Part shown: one piece after another, positions 1-8,425 of the stretch | How positions within the stretch are numbered: the first letter of the stretch is position 1 | Layout of the letters: every line of letters begins with the position of its first letter | Assembly (NCBI GenBank): GCA_965224595.1 | Contig: OZ245058.1 | Coordinates: 124,001 to 188,000, forward strand | Direction of reading: 5' to 3' | DNA length: 64,000 bases | DNA from: Aliivibrio_A sp016764915 | GTDB taxonomy: Bacteria; Pseudomonadota; Gammaproteobacteria; Enterobacterales; Vibrionaceae | Made by a program: the position numbers and the translations under genes | The notes under the pieces: generated by a model | Told to the model about the DNA's origin: nothing | The model's database searches: none | The model's input: the letters and a program-made list of their open reading frames with translations, nothing else

Positions 1-12
1 GGAAAAATCTAG
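1..12 (+). CDS. secA: Probable last codons of secA (partial)
   Basis: The first twelve bases read Gly-Lys-Ile-stop in frame 1, which fits the usual C-terminal tail of SecA just after its zinc-binding motif. A terminator and mutT follow, and secA-mutT is a common gamma-proteobacterial order. Only three residues are visible, so this rests on context. Confidence 0.35.
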   Translation, partial: GKI

Positions 13-35
13 GTAATAAGGTGTTTTAAATAATA

Positions 36-60
36 AAAGGTCGCGATTGCGGCCTTTTTT
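36..60 (+). terminator. Rho-independent terminator upstream of mutT
   Basis: A GC-rich stem (AAAGGTCGC / GCGGCCTTT, one T-G wobble) with a four-base loop is followed by six T. It probably ends the secA transcript, so mutT would need its own promoter or read-through. Confidence 0.75.
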
Positions 61-95
61 ATCGATAGGGTAATTAATGATGGTTATAACGAATA

Positions 96-503
96 ATGGG
101 TAAACAAAGAGTTTGGGTTGCTGCAGGGGTCATTTACAATAGCGATCAGAGTGCCATTTTCATTACCAAAAGAGCGTGTCACCTCCATAAAGGTGGTTAC
201 TGGGAGTTTCCTGGTGGAAAGGTTGAGTTAGGAGAAACGGCAGAGCAAGCCTTAATACGGGAGTTGGATGAAGAGATTGGAATTATCTCTACTTCATTAG
301 ATACCTTCGTTCAGCTTGAGTTTGATTACCCAGATAAAGCCTTAAAGTTCGACTTTATCAAAGTGAGCTCTTTTGATGGTGAACCATACGGGAAAGAGGG
401 GCAACAAGGAGAGTGGGTGGCAATTGAACAGTTAAAAAACTACTCATTCCCTGAAGCAAATGAATCTGTAGTCGAATTGGTTATCAAGCAAGCAGAAAAA
501 TAG
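96..503 (+). CDS. mutT: 8-oxo-dGTP diphosphatase MutT
   Basis: Nudix hydrolase of 135 residues, close to the usual MutT length of about 130. The Nudix box is visible around residues 40-62: GGKVELGE, then RELDEEIGI, matching G-x5-E-x7-RE-x2-EE-x-G. The enzyme removes oxidised dGTP from the nucleotide pool and so prevents A:T to C:G transversions; it is cytosolic. ITKRACHLHKGGYWEFPGG is typical of the MutT subfamily rather than of other Nudix enzymes. No strong ribosome binding site precedes the start, but the N-terminus aligns with the family. It converges on yacG. Confidence 0.93.
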   Translation: MGKQRVWVAAGVIYNSDQSAIFITKRACHLHKGGYWEFPGGKVELGETAEQALIRELDEEIGIISTSLDTFVQLEFDYPDKALKFDFIKVSSFDGEPYGKEGQQGEWVAIEQLKNYSFPEANESVVELVIKQAEK

Positions 504-505
504 CA

Positions 506-528
506 GCAGCTTCATATGAGTAAGCTGC
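506..528. terminator. Hairpin between convergent mutT and yacG
   Basis: GCAGCTT and AAGCTGC form a seven-base-pair stem with a nine-base loop in the 35-bp gap between two convergent genes. On the minus strand a short T-rich run follows after a few bases. It may act as a weak bidirectional terminator. Confidence 0.45.
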
Positions 529-538
529 AGTTACTGTT

Positions 539-742
539 TTATTCTGCGTTTGACCAACCATCAGAATCGGACATGTCAGGCGCACCAGGAATGGCTTTTT
601 CTTCATCTGCCCACTCACCAAAGTCAATCATTTGGCACTGTTTACTGCAAAAAGGTCGAAAAGGGCTTGTCGAGCTCCAAGTGACTTTTGCTTGGCATGT
701 TGGACATTTTACTTTGGTTACTTTTGATGTTTCGTTATTCAT
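539..742 (-). CDS. yacG: DNA gyrase inhibitor YacG (zinc protein)
   Basis: Small zinc protein of 67 residues. Four cysteines in the pattern CPTC ... FCSKQC form the zinc finger, followed by the conserved IDFGEWADEEKAIPG stretch. In E. coli YacG binds the C-terminal part of GyrB and blocks DNA binding by gyrase. It is the last gene of a minus-strand run pilABCD-coaE-zapD-yacG, with only seven bases between it and zapD, so it is probably co-transcribed. Confidence 0.9.
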   Translation of the reverse strand: MNNETSKVTKVKCPTCQAKVTWSSTSPFRPFCSKQCQMIDFGEWADEEKAIPGAPDMSDSDGWSNAE

Positions 743-749
743 TTTTTCC

Positions 750-1499
750 TCAGCAGACTGCTAATTTAAACTCAATGTCTTTGTCGCAATTTTGATTCGA
801 TTCGAAAGATAGAAAGCGTAGAGCAAATCGGTTTTTATGACCAGATATCATTGGGTAAACCCCTGAATCCATCGGAATGTCTAACCTTAAAAGATTTGCC
901 TCGTCCATATCACTTTGAAAAAAACCTTTTGTTGCTACTTTATCTTGAAACAGGGAAGACTCGCGAATCAGCTTTAAACATAAATTGAGAGGTTCAATGA
1001 TCATCGAGAGCTGTTTAACCCAGTTATCGACATCTTCCATTCGTCTCTCTTTAGACAGTTTGAGCCAGTAATGCAGAGCGGGTAAATCAAAGCAACAACT
1101 TCCACCAGGAATGGTGAACCTTTGTTTAATAGCGCTTAAAAACTTATCCTCACGGAGACACTTACCAAGACGTTCAGGCGTCATTAGATGGTGACGACAA
1201 GTATCAATATCATCAAGTAGGGAGCGTAAGGTATCCTGGTTAACATCAGGCACATCAAGCCAGCCTTTGAATTTGATCTTTTGTTTCTCTAAATCTTTGG
1301 CTAATTCTGTTTTTAGTTGTACTTGTTCAAAAATATCAAGTAAATCAAAAAGAGAACGGAAAAAAATTTGATATTGAAAATCTTCAGAAAATGTACTTGA
1401 ACTCTTAACCTGAAGCAGAAGAAATTCTATTCGAAGGTAAAATCGAGTCTGTTCATTTAAAGGATGTTCGAATTTGAGAGAGTTCATCCTATCAGCCAT
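750..1499 (-). CDS. zapD: Cell division protein ZapD
   Basis: ZapD (formerly YacF), 249 residues, the usual length. The family N-terminus FEHPLNEQTRFYLRIEFL is clear. ZapD crosslinks FtsZ filaments at midcell. The ATG used here overlaps nothing and has GGATAA nine bases upstream; a second ATG four codons in is possible. Its start is five bases after the coaE stop, and yacG follows seven bases downstream, so the three form one operon unit. Confidence 0.92.
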   Translation of the reverse strand: MADRMNSLKFEHPLNEQTRFYLRIEFLLLQVKSSSTFSEDFQYQIFFRSLFDLLDIFEQVQLKTELAKDLEKQKIKFKGWLDVPDVNQDTLRSLLDDIDTCRHHLMTPERLGKCLREDKFLSAIKQRFTIPGGSCCFDLPALHYWLKLSKERRMEDVDNWVKQLSMIIEPLNLCLKLIRESSLFQDKVATKGFFQSDMDEANLLRLDIPMDSGVYPMISGHKNRFALRFLSFESNQNCDKDIEFKLAVC

Positions 1500-1504
1500 A
1501 TAGA

Positions 1505-2128
1505 TTATCCATTTTCGCTAAAATTAGCGGCGAGTTTTAGGTACTGTTCATGTAAAAGCCTTATTATAGGCTTTAGTTCGATATTGTCGCCATTATTATT
1601 AATTACATCGTTCGCAAAATAGAGTCTCTTCTCCCGGTCTACCTGTGCCGAAAGAATACTTTTTACGTGCTCTATGGTAACAGAGTCCCGGATGATGGTG
1701 CGACTTATTTGCGTCTGCTGATCGACATCGATCACCAGTATTCTATCGACTAAAGCCTGTAAACCATTGTCGATTAATAGCGGAATAACCAATAAACAGT
1801 AGGGCGATGTGGTGGCTTGAGTCTGATCTAACATCTGTTGACGGATCATCGGATGCAGTAGTCGATTTAACCACTGTTTTTCCGTCGGGTGACTAAAAAT
1901 AATGGTTCTTAACTTCTCGCGATCTAATTGACCACCTGAGTGTAAAATAGTAGAACCAAAATGTTCTGTTATTTTAAGCAGCCCTTCACTATCCGGAGCC
2001 ACAACCTCTCTAGCAATAATATCAGCATCCACTATATCTATGCCATGCAGAGTGTTGAATAGGTTGGTTACGGTCGTTTTACCACTGCCAATACCACCTG
2101 TTACGCCGACGACAAATGTGTGTGCCAT
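1505..2128 (-). CDS. coaE: Dephospho-CoA kinase CoaE
   Basis: Catalyses the last step of coenzyme A synthesis, phosphorylation of the 3'-hydroxyl of dephospho-CoA. The P-loop GGIGSGKTT is close to the N-terminus. The chosen ATG at 2128 gives 207 residues, the family length, and has AGGA just upstream. An in-frame ATG at 2140 overlaps the pilD stop as TAATG and would add four residues; a longer extension into pilD is not credible. Location downstream of pilD is the usual arrangement in vibrios and pseudomonads. Confidence 0.92.
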   Translation of the reverse strand: MAHTFVVGVTGGIGSGKTTVTNLFNTLHGIDIVDADIIAREVVAPDSEGLLKITEHFGSTILHSGGQLDREKLRTIIFSHPTEKQWLNRLLHPMIRQQMLDQTQATTSPYCLLVIPLLIDNGLQALVDRILVIDVDQQTQISRTIIRDSVTIEHVKSILSAQVDREKRLYFANDVINNNGDNIELKPIIRLLHEQYLKLAANFSENG

Positions 2129-2139
2129 TTTCCTGTTCA

Positions 2140-3027
2140 TTATAGTGGCATCCCTAGCATTGTGGTGAGGTACCAGTTGGTTATTTCGGGCCCCCACATT
2201 AAGCTAATCCAGCCTGCAATAGCGAGAAATGGACCGAATGGAAATACTTTGTTGAGACCATTTTTCTGCGCTCTTAATAAGGCGATGCCAATAATAGCAC
2301 CTACTATCGATGAGAGAAGGATGAGTAGTGGCAGTTGTTGCCAGCCTAACCAAGCGCCTAAAGCGGCAAGTAGCTTAAAGTCACCATAACCCATTCCCTC
2401 TTTACCTGTGAGTAATTTAAACACCCAGTAGATACTCCAGAGGATGAGGTATCCAGCAATAGCACCAATGACAGCATCTTGAAGAGAGACCGAGCTCCAC
2501 CCTACGAGGGCTAAATAAATTCCAGCCCAAAGCAGTGGCAAAGTAAGCTGATCAGGAAGCAACATGGTATCGAAATCGATGAAAGTGGCTGCAATTAATA
2601 TTAAAGTGAAAATAATGGCAGCAACGGCAAACTCTGAAAATGGAAAGCGAATCGCAACGATGGTTGATAATATTGCAGATAGCAGCTCTATCGCTGGATA
2701 GCGGAGACTGATTTTTGTTTTACAATGGCGACATTTCCCTCGAAGCAGTAACCAGCTAAATAGAGGGATATTATCAATCAGCTTGATTGGTGTATTACAG
2801 CTCGGACAACGAGAGCGAGGGAGACTTAAATTAAAGGGCTCATCTTGCTGAGGGCTATTGGGGGTAGAATTAAGATCCGGAAAGCAGTCAATACACTCTT
2901 TTTTCCACTCACGCTCCATCATGATCGGTAAACGGTGAATGACCACATTCAAGAAGCTGCCGACTAAAAGACCAAAAATAGAGGCAAACAGCGGGAACAA
3001 CCACGGATAATATTCAAATAATGCCAT
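2140..3027 (-). CDS. pilD: Prepilin peptidase / N-methyltransferase PilD
   Basis: Inner-membrane aspartic protease that cleaves prepilin leaders and methylates the new N-terminus. The protein has 295 residues from the ATG at 3027, which has GAGAG five bases upstream; a TTG four codons earlier also extends the frame but lacks support. The N-terminal domain shows GSFLNVVIHRLPIMM and the zinc pair CPSC / CRHC. The catalytic aspartates lie in FIDFDTMLLPD and GYGDFKLLAALG. Several hydrophobic segments follow. It is the last pilus gene of pilABCD and probably also serves type II secretion, as PilD does in V. cholerae. Confidence 0.95.
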   Translation of the reverse strand: MALFEYYPWLFPLFASIFGLLVGSFLNVVIHRLPIMMEREWKKECIDCFPDLNSTPNSPQQDEPFNLSLPRSRCPSCNTPIKLIDNIPLFSWLLLRGKCRHCKTKISLRYPAIELLSAILSTIVAIRFPFSEFAVAAIIFTLILIAATFIDFDTMLLPDQLTLPLLWAGIYLALVGWSSVSLQDAVIGAIAGYLILWSIYWVFKLLTGKEGMGYGDFKLLAALGAWLGWQQLPLLILLSSIVGAIIGIALLRAQKNGLNKVFPFGPFLAIAGWISLMWGPEITNWYLTTMLGMPL

Positions 3028-3091
3028 TACGACTCTCAATAGAAATAGTTTATACCGATTCTACCTATCATTTTGCGTTATACCAACCCAG

Positions 3092-4321
3092 TTAATTGAT
3101 GATATTCATCAAATCAAAAATAGGAAGATACATCGCAATGACAATTCCTCCGATAATAGTGCCTAGCGTTATAATGATAAGTGGTTCGAGAATTTCCGCT
3201 AGATTATCAATCGTATTACTCACTTCATCTTCATAAATATTACTGACTCTAGTAAGCATCACCTCTAAGCTACCGGACTCTTCGCCAATCATTACCATCT
3301 GAATAACAAACTCTGGAAATATGTCGGTCTGTCGCATTGCTAAATAGATGGGCATACCAGAAGCTGCACTGTCTTGAATCGTTCGAATCTGTTGTTGATA
3401 GTAGAGGTTTTGGCAGCTTTGAGATGCCGTTAATATGCCACTTAAAATAGGTACCCCTGCGCTATAACAAGTCGCTAATGTCGAACTGAAAGCGGCGATA
3501 GTCGTTTTTGAGATGACTGTCCCTAATATAGGGATCTGTAAATAAAGTCGACTGGTGAGTAAGTGAAATTTAGTTGAACGCTTTATTAGCCGATGGAAGA
3601 TAAACATTATGGTAAGTACAATTATTAACAATGTTAATCCATTTCGAGTGAGCCATTGAGAGCTGAGAACGATCTGTTGGGTTAGCCAAGGCAGCTGCGC
3701 GCCGAAGCTGTTAAATATGGACTCAAACTCAGGGATGACATAGATAAGCATTAAGGTAGTAACTGTGATAGCTGAGGCAATAACGGTTACTGGATAGATC
3801 ATGGCTTTTACTGTTTTTGAACGGAGTTTTTCGCTTTTTTGTTGATAGTTAGCCACACGCTCAAAAGCTTCTGATAACTTGCCTGTTTCTTCGCCAACTT
3901 GAATCATATTAATATAGAAACGGTCAAAATAGTCACTGCTTACTTGCAGTGATTTCGATAAACTGAGTCCAGAGTTTAGGTTTAAGCACAGCTGTAACAA
4001 TATAGATTTTAGCTCCGCTTTATGATGGTTATTTTGAATTAACTGCAGTGTTTGAATAATCGGAATACCACTTTGTAACATCGTGGCTATTTGTCGTGTT
4101 AATAGAGTGATGTCGCCGCGTTTTAAACTGTGCCGGTAGTGAGAGTACAGTGATATTCTCTTTTTTTTAAGCTTGTTGATGGTGATGTTGTCTCTTTCTA
4201 ATTGAGTAATTACCTCCCAATCGTATAAGGCAAGCGTTTTCCCTGACACCATTTTCCCACTGCTGTGATGGCCTTTCCAGTAAAATGCAGATAAGGATAT
4301 AGCTTTAGATTTGGGTATCAT
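3092..4321 (-). CDS. pilC: Type IV pilus inner-membrane platform protein PilC
   Basis: Polytopic membrane protein of 409 residues with two T2SF/GspF domains (roughly residues 75-200 and 275-400). The hallmark glycine-glutamate motifs appear as QVGEETGKLSEAF in the first domain and MIGEESGSLEVML in the second. Three hydrophobic segments are visible. PilC couples the PilB and PilT motors to pilin. The start has GGAG six bases upstream and lies ten bases after pilB. Confidence 0.95.
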   Translation of the reverse strand: MIPKSKAISLSAFYWKGHHSSGKMVSGKTLALYDWEVITQLERDNITINKLKKKRISLYSHYRHSLKRGDITLLTRQIATMLQSGIPIIQTLQLIQNNHHKAELKSILLQLCLNLNSGLSLSKSLQVSSDYFDRFYINMIQVGEETGKLSEAFERVANYQQKSEKLRSKTVKAMIYPVTVIASAITVTTLMLIYVIPEFESIFNSFGAQLPWLTQQIVLSSQWLTRNGLTLLIIVLTIMFIFHRLIKRSTKFHLLTSRLYLQIPILGTVISKTTIAAFSSTLATCYSAGVPILSGILTASQSCQNLYYQQQIRTIQDSAASGMPIYLAMRQTDIFPEFVIQMVMIGEESGSLEVMLTRVSNIYEDEVSNTIDNLAEILEPLIIITLGTIIGGIVIAMYLPIFDLMNIIN

Positions 4322-4330
4322 CTGTACTCC

Positions 4331-6031
4331 TTACGGGGATTCTAATAATAGAACCCGTTGTAACTCTAAATAACTGATGACTCCCGACGATAGTAGTTGA
4401 ATACCTGATTGCTTTAGAGTCGTCATTCCTTGTTCAATCGCCATGTTTTGTAATTGCATGGCGCTGCATGCTTTGTTTATGTTGTTGAGAAGGTGCGTAT
4501 TGATAGGCATAACTTCATAGACTCCTATTCGGCCTAAGTATCCCTCGTTACACCGTGCACAACCACTCGGTTTTGCTTTATATAATGGTTGATCTTGTAC
4601 AATGTTAAGATCCGATTTTATTGTTTTCTGATTGGGTTCAATAATCTTGCAGTACCTGCATAGTCGACGAGCTAAACGTTGCGCTATGATGAGTGAAACT
4701 GCAGATAGAAGGTTATAGAGCTCGATACCCATACTGGATAACCTAACGATGGTCTCCGCGGCTGAATTTGTGTGCAGTGTTGAGAGCACTAAATGGCCAG
4801 TTTGAGAGGACTTAATTGCAATATCAGCGGTTTCAAAATCACGAATCTCTCCAATCATTAATATATCAGGGTCCTGACGGAGAAAGGCTTTGAGAATGCT
4901 TGAGAAGGTCAAACTGATCGCCGGGTTAATTTGAACCTGATTCACCCCTTCAATATTCATCTCTATAGGATCCTCTGCGGTTGAAATGTTTCGTTCGGTG
5001 GCATTGAGATGATTGATGCCGGAATAAAGTGAGACGGTCTTGCCACTGCCTGTCGGTCCTGTAACGAGTATCAACCCTTGAGGTCTATTCAGTGCGTTTA
5101 AAAACATTTGCTGTTGTACTGTGTTAAAACCGAGATCGCTGATCTCTAACCGGCTAGAATGTGAATCAATCAGACGGAGAACGATCTTCTCTCCCCACAA
5201 AGTCGGTAGGGTTGAGATTCTAAACTCAATAGACGGTTGTTGATTTAAGGTTAACTTGATCCGACCGTCTTGCGGCAATCGACGTTCAGCAATATCCAGT
5301 TTAGCGAGGATTTTTAAGCGTGATGAGATCCTTCTTGAAAGTTGATGATTAGGACGCGAAGCTTCATACAATATGCCATCACAGCGAATTCTGATGCGAT
5401 AAAGGGTCTCATAAGGTTCAAAATGAATATCGGATGCCTTTTTTTGTACCGCACTGAGCAATATCTGATGAATGAAACGACTGACGGGTGCATCATTATC
5501 ATTGATCTCATCTGACTGTTCGGGTTCATTAAGCTCAAGTTGTAACGAATCAATTAGTTCTTGATTGCTGACTTGAAACGATGATGTGCTCTCTGCCGTC
5601 ACAATAGATGCGCCGTATAGCTGGTGGATGGCAGTATCGAGTTGATGTGAGTCTATCAGTACGGTTTCAATTCTCTTGTTGCAACGAAATTGCAGCTCAC
5701 TCTCTGCTTGGGTATTGGTCGGGTCGGCCACACCAAGTAGAATTTTTTGAGAATCAACCTGTAACGGTAGGATTTTATGGCGACAGATGAGCTCTTGGAC
5801 TCTTAATTGGTGTGCGCACTGGATGAAATTATAACTTTTCAACGTGGTAGTGGAGATGCCAAACAGTTGGCTAAGGTGGTTCAGTAACACTGCACCATCA
5901 AAAATACCCAAACTCATTAATGCTGATGGCACAGAGAGGTGTTCATTTGCAATTAATTGACTAACGGCTAACTCTTGAGAGTCAGTCAGTAACTTAGCAT
6001 GGCGAAGCACCCCTGTAAGATTACCTTTCAT
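4331..6031 (-). CDS. pilB: Type IV pilus assembly ATPase PilB
   Basis: Hexameric extension ATPase of 566 residues that powers pilus polymerisation. It has an N-terminal MshEN-like domain, Walker A GPTGSGKT near residue 325, an Asp box, a Walker B-like DILMIGEIRD and a C-terminal zinc tetracysteine (CRYCKI ... CARCNEGY) typical of PilB and absent in PilT. It starts five bases after the pilA stop, so translation is likely coupled to the highly expressed pilin gene. Confidence 0.95.
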   Translation of the reverse strand: MKGNLTGVLRHAKLLTDSQELAVSQLIANEHLSVPSALMSLGIFDGAVLLNHLSQLFGISTTTLKSYNFIQCAHQLRVQELICRHKILPLQVDSQKILLGVADPTNTQAESELQFRCNKRIETVLIDSHQLDTAIHQLYGASIVTAESTSSFQVSNQELIDSLQLELNEPEQSDEINDNDAPVSRFIHQILLSAVQKKASDIHFEPYETLYRIRIRCDGILYEASRPNHQLSRRISSRLKILAKLDIAERRLPQDGRIKLTLNQQPSIEFRISTLPTLWGEKIVLRLIDSHSSRLEISDLGFNTVQQQMFLNALNRPQGLILVTGPTGSGKTVSLYSGINHLNATERNISTAEDPIEMNIEGVNQVQINPAISLTFSSILKAFLRQDPDILMIGEIRDFETADIAIKSSQTGHLVLSTLHTNSAAETIVRLSSMGIELYNLLSAVSLIIAQRLARRLCRYCKIIEPNQKTIKSDLNIVQDQPLYKAKPSGCARCNEGYLGRIGVYEVMPINTHLLNNINKACSAMQLQNMAIEQGMTTLKQSGIQLLSSGVISYLELQRVLLLESP

Positions 6032-6036
6032 ATCAA

Positions 6037-6411
6037 CTATGAACAGCCATTAATTGAAATCGCTGCAGAAGTGGTTAACGTGCATGACCACGCAGACGTT
6101 GTTTCATTACGATCTAAGGTAATCGATGGGCCATCAGTGACACTTACTTCAACTTTATCTGAACCCACATCTAACGATCCTAAAGAGAATGGGGTGGCAT
6201 GTACTGCTGAAGAAGTTGATGGAAATACGCCCTTTTCAGCAATGTAACTTTCAATGTTGGTTTTTAATGCGGTTGCTGTCGCGTAGGCGGCCCCCGCTTT
6301 CCCTTTTGCAACAAAGTTCTGATATTTAGGCAGAGCGATGGCACTTAGTGCAGCAATCACTGCCACCACAATCATCAGTTCAATGAGTGTGAATCCGAGT
6401 TGTTTCGACAT
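6037..6411 (-). CDS. pilA: Type IV major pilin PilA
   Basis: Type IVa prepilin of 124 residues. A short leader MSKQLG precedes the cleavage site G/F, followed by FTLIELMIVVAVIAALSAIA with the conserved Glu at mature position 5. Two cysteines near the C-terminus (WSC and NGC) can form the D-region disulfide loop. It is a small pilin with a Ser/Thr-rich globular part, as in the PilA (ChiRP-type) pilins of vibrios, which are linked to chitin binding and DNA uptake. AGGA lies seven bases upstream of the start. It leads the pilABCD operon. Confidence 0.93.
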   Translation of the reverse strand: MSKQLGFTLIELMIVVAVIAALSAIALPKYQNFVAKGKAGAAYATATALKTNIESYIAEKGVFPSTSSAVHATPFSLGSLDVGSDKVEVSVTDGPSITLDRNETTSAWSCTLTTSAAISINGCS

Positions 6412-6590
6412 GGTTTTGTCCTATTTCAAAAATGGTTATTGAGAATAGGAAATAAATTGAGGGTTGGGTATGAGGAGGTTGAGTTTGCTCGGCGAGGTTT
6501 AAAAAATCATTTTGGCTGTTACATTGTGATAAGGGGAGGCTGCGAGTGAGTTCAAAGTGGAGGCCGCAATATAGAGCAACCTCGTTTAGA

Positions 6591-7481
6591 TTAACTTTGA
6601 AAGCGCATCGACAGATCAAGTGCTTTAACATGTTTGGTTAGTGCGCCCACCGAGATGTAATCAACCCCTGTTTCTGCATATTCCCTAATTGTATCTAAAG
6701 TTACGTTACCTGAGTTTTCAAGTTTGGCTCTACCATTGTTGAGTTGTACTGCTTGTGTCATCATCTCAGTAGTGAAGTTATCAAGCATAATAATATCGGC
6801 CCCCGCTTCAATGGCTTGTCGCATCTCTTCTAGGTTTTCGGTTTCAACTTCCACAGGTTTACCTGGGTTGAGTTTCTTGGCTGTTGAGATGGCTTTTTCA
6901 ATGCCACCACAGGCTATAATGTGGTTCTCTTTAATCAAATAAGCATCAAACACCCCAATGCGGTGATTAAAGCCACCACCACAAGTGACGGCATATTTTA
7001 ATGCACTACGAAGCCCTGGGATGGTTTTACGTGTATCCAGCAAACGGCATTGAGTACCTTCAATCGCTTTAACATATACCGCCGTTGCTGAGGCGCAACC
7101 GGATAAGGTTTGGATGAAATTCATGGCATTGCGTTCACCAGTTAATAATGCGCGTGAAGGCCCTGACAAGGTACACAACGTTTGATTTGGCTCTACTGCG
7201 TCACCATCTTGTACTGACCATTCGATGCTCACCTCTCCCCCCAATTGCTTGAACACTTCATCGGCCCATGCTTGGCCACAAAAAATGCCGTGTTCGCGAG
7301 TGATAATAGTCGCAACGTTGCGCGCACTTTTCGGGATCAGGCTAGCAGTGATGTCTGCACTTTGGTTTAATGTTCCACCTAGATCTTCTTTAAGCGCCTC
7401 TTGAACACTACGAGTAATTTCGGCAGGAAGTTGCTGCTTTAGGTAGGTAAGACGTGACTGACTGTCGTGGGCTTTTATCAT
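6591..7481 (-). CDS. nadC: Quinolinate phosphoribosyltransferase NadC
   Basis: Makes nicotinate mononucleotide from quinolinate and PRPP in de novo NAD synthesis. It shows EDLGG near the N-terminus, TRKTIPGLR for PRPP and quinolinate binding, GGGFNHR, and the barrel strands VEVETENLEE and IIMLDNF. The ATG at 7481 gives 296 residues and has GGA seven bases upstream; an ATG at 7493 would add four residues but has no ribosome binding site. ampD is divergent, the usual nadC-ampD arrangement. Confidence 0.94.
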   Translation of the reverse strand: MIKAHDSQSRLTYLKQQLPAEITRSVQEALKEDLGGTLNQSADITASLIPKSARNVATIITREHGIFCGQAWADEVFKQLGGEVSIEWSVQDGDAVEPNQTLCTLSGPSRALLTGERNAMNFIQTLSGCASATAVYVKAIEGTQCRLLDTRKTIPGLRSALKYAVTCGGGFNHRIGVFDAYLIKENHIIACGGIEKAISTAKKLNPGKPVEVETENLEEMRQAIEAGADIIMLDNFTTEMMTQAVQLNNGRAKLENSGNVTLDTIREYAETGVDYISVGALTKHVKALDLSMRFQS

Positions 7482-7625
7482 AGTAGTGTCCATATCTAGG
7501 AAGTAACCAATATCGTTATAAATGTAAATAGCAGCTGCTATCAGAATGACTGAGAGGATGATACCTTTGCAGACAAATCATCACAAGTTTCACTATGGTA
7601 CGCGATAATGAAAAGCAGGGATAAG

Positions 7626-8171
7626 ATGAAAATATTAGGCAATCATTGGTTGGAAGGTGCGAAGATAATTGAATCTCCTTTTTTTGATCAAAGAGTTAAT
7701 GATGCGGACGTCTCATTACTTGTTGTGCATAACATCAGCTTGCCTCCGGGACAATTTGGTGGGCCGTATATCGAACAACTCTTTACTGGTAAGTTAGATC
7801 CTAATGCGCACCCGTTTTTTGAGCAGATACATAAACTTCGTGTTTCGGCTCACTGCTTGATTCGACGTGATGGCGAAATTGTACAGTTTGTCTCTTTTAA
7901 TACTCGCGCATGGCATGCGGGTGTCTCTCAGTTTGCGGGAAGAAAAAGCTGCAATGATTATTCGATTGGTATTGAGATGGAAGGAACGGATTTTACGGGT
8001 TACACCGAAGAGCAATACCGCAGCTTGTCGCAACTAACAATGTGTTTAATGAAGAAGTATCCCCAAATTACCAAGCAGAGAGTCACTGGGCATCAATACA
8101 TCGCGCCGGGGCGTAAAACGGATCCTGGATTGTCGTTTGACTGGTCAAAATTGTTCGCTTTAATCTCATAA
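7626..8171 (+). CDS. ampD: 1,6-anhydro-N-acetylmuramyl-L-alanine amidase AmpD
   Basis: Cytosolic zinc amidase of peptidoglycan recycling that removes the stem peptide from anhydro-muropeptides and thereby keeps AmpR-type regulators quiet. The chosen ATG (181 residues) is preceded by AGGGAT and matches the family start; an ATG six codons upstream has no such site. The zinc ligands are seen as His35 in VVHNISLP and the His and Asp of GHQYIAPGRKTDPG. The Glu of IGIEMEGTDF is also present. It is divergent from nadC. Confidence 0.95.
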   Translation: MKILGNHWLEGAKIIESPFFDQRVNDADVSLLVVHNISLPPGQFGGPYIEQLFTGKLDPNAHPFFEQIHKLRVSAHCLIRRDGEIVQFVSFNTRAWHAGVSQFAGRKSCNDYSIGIEMEGTDFTGYTEEQYRSLSQLTMCLMKKYPQITKQRVTGHQYIAPGRKTDPGLSFDWSKLFALIS

Positions 8172-8226
8172 AGTAGATTAACGCCAATCACCTACCACTT
8201 AATTGGTAATAAAGTGCGTTTATGGT

Positions 8227-8244
8227 AAATGGTAATACCAATTT
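8227..8244. promoter_or_regulatory. PdhR-type operator, distal
   Basis: The palindrome TGGTAATACCA, within AAATGGTAATACCAATTT, matches the E. coli PdhR consensus ATTGGT-N3-ACCAAT. It lies about 190 bp upstream of the pdhR start. A half site AATTGGTAAT at 8201-8210 is nearby. Confidence 0.7.
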
Positions 8245-8362
8245 TTGTTGATAATTGTGTGATCAGAGTTGCGAAAGTGTTGTTTTGCTATCGCAATCAT
8301 GACCTGTGTCAACTTTTGTCTGGACGAAGAGACGTTTTTATTGTTAAATAAGCGTCACATAA

Positions 8363-8379
8363 AATTGGTAATACCATTT
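8363..8379. promoter_or_regulatory. PdhR-type operator, proximal
   Basis: AATTGGTAATACCATTT carries the same TGGTAATACCA core as the distal site, 136 bp away, and sits about 50 bp upstream of the pdhR start, where it would overlap the promoter. It suggests autorepression relieved by pyruvate, as described for E. coli PdhR. Confidence 0.75.
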
Positions 8380-8425
8380 ACCACTTTAGAAGTAATCGTG
8401 ACTTTACATGGATGGACATAGCAAT

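Noticed and set aside
516..764. 82-codon plus-strand frame over yacG
   Set aside because: It is the complement of yacG, whose zinc-finger pattern is unmistakable.
6412..6590. Sigma-54 promoter upstream of pilA
   Set aside because: I looked for TGGCAC-N5-TTGCA, the -24/-12 elements known for Pseudomonas pilA, and found no convincing match.
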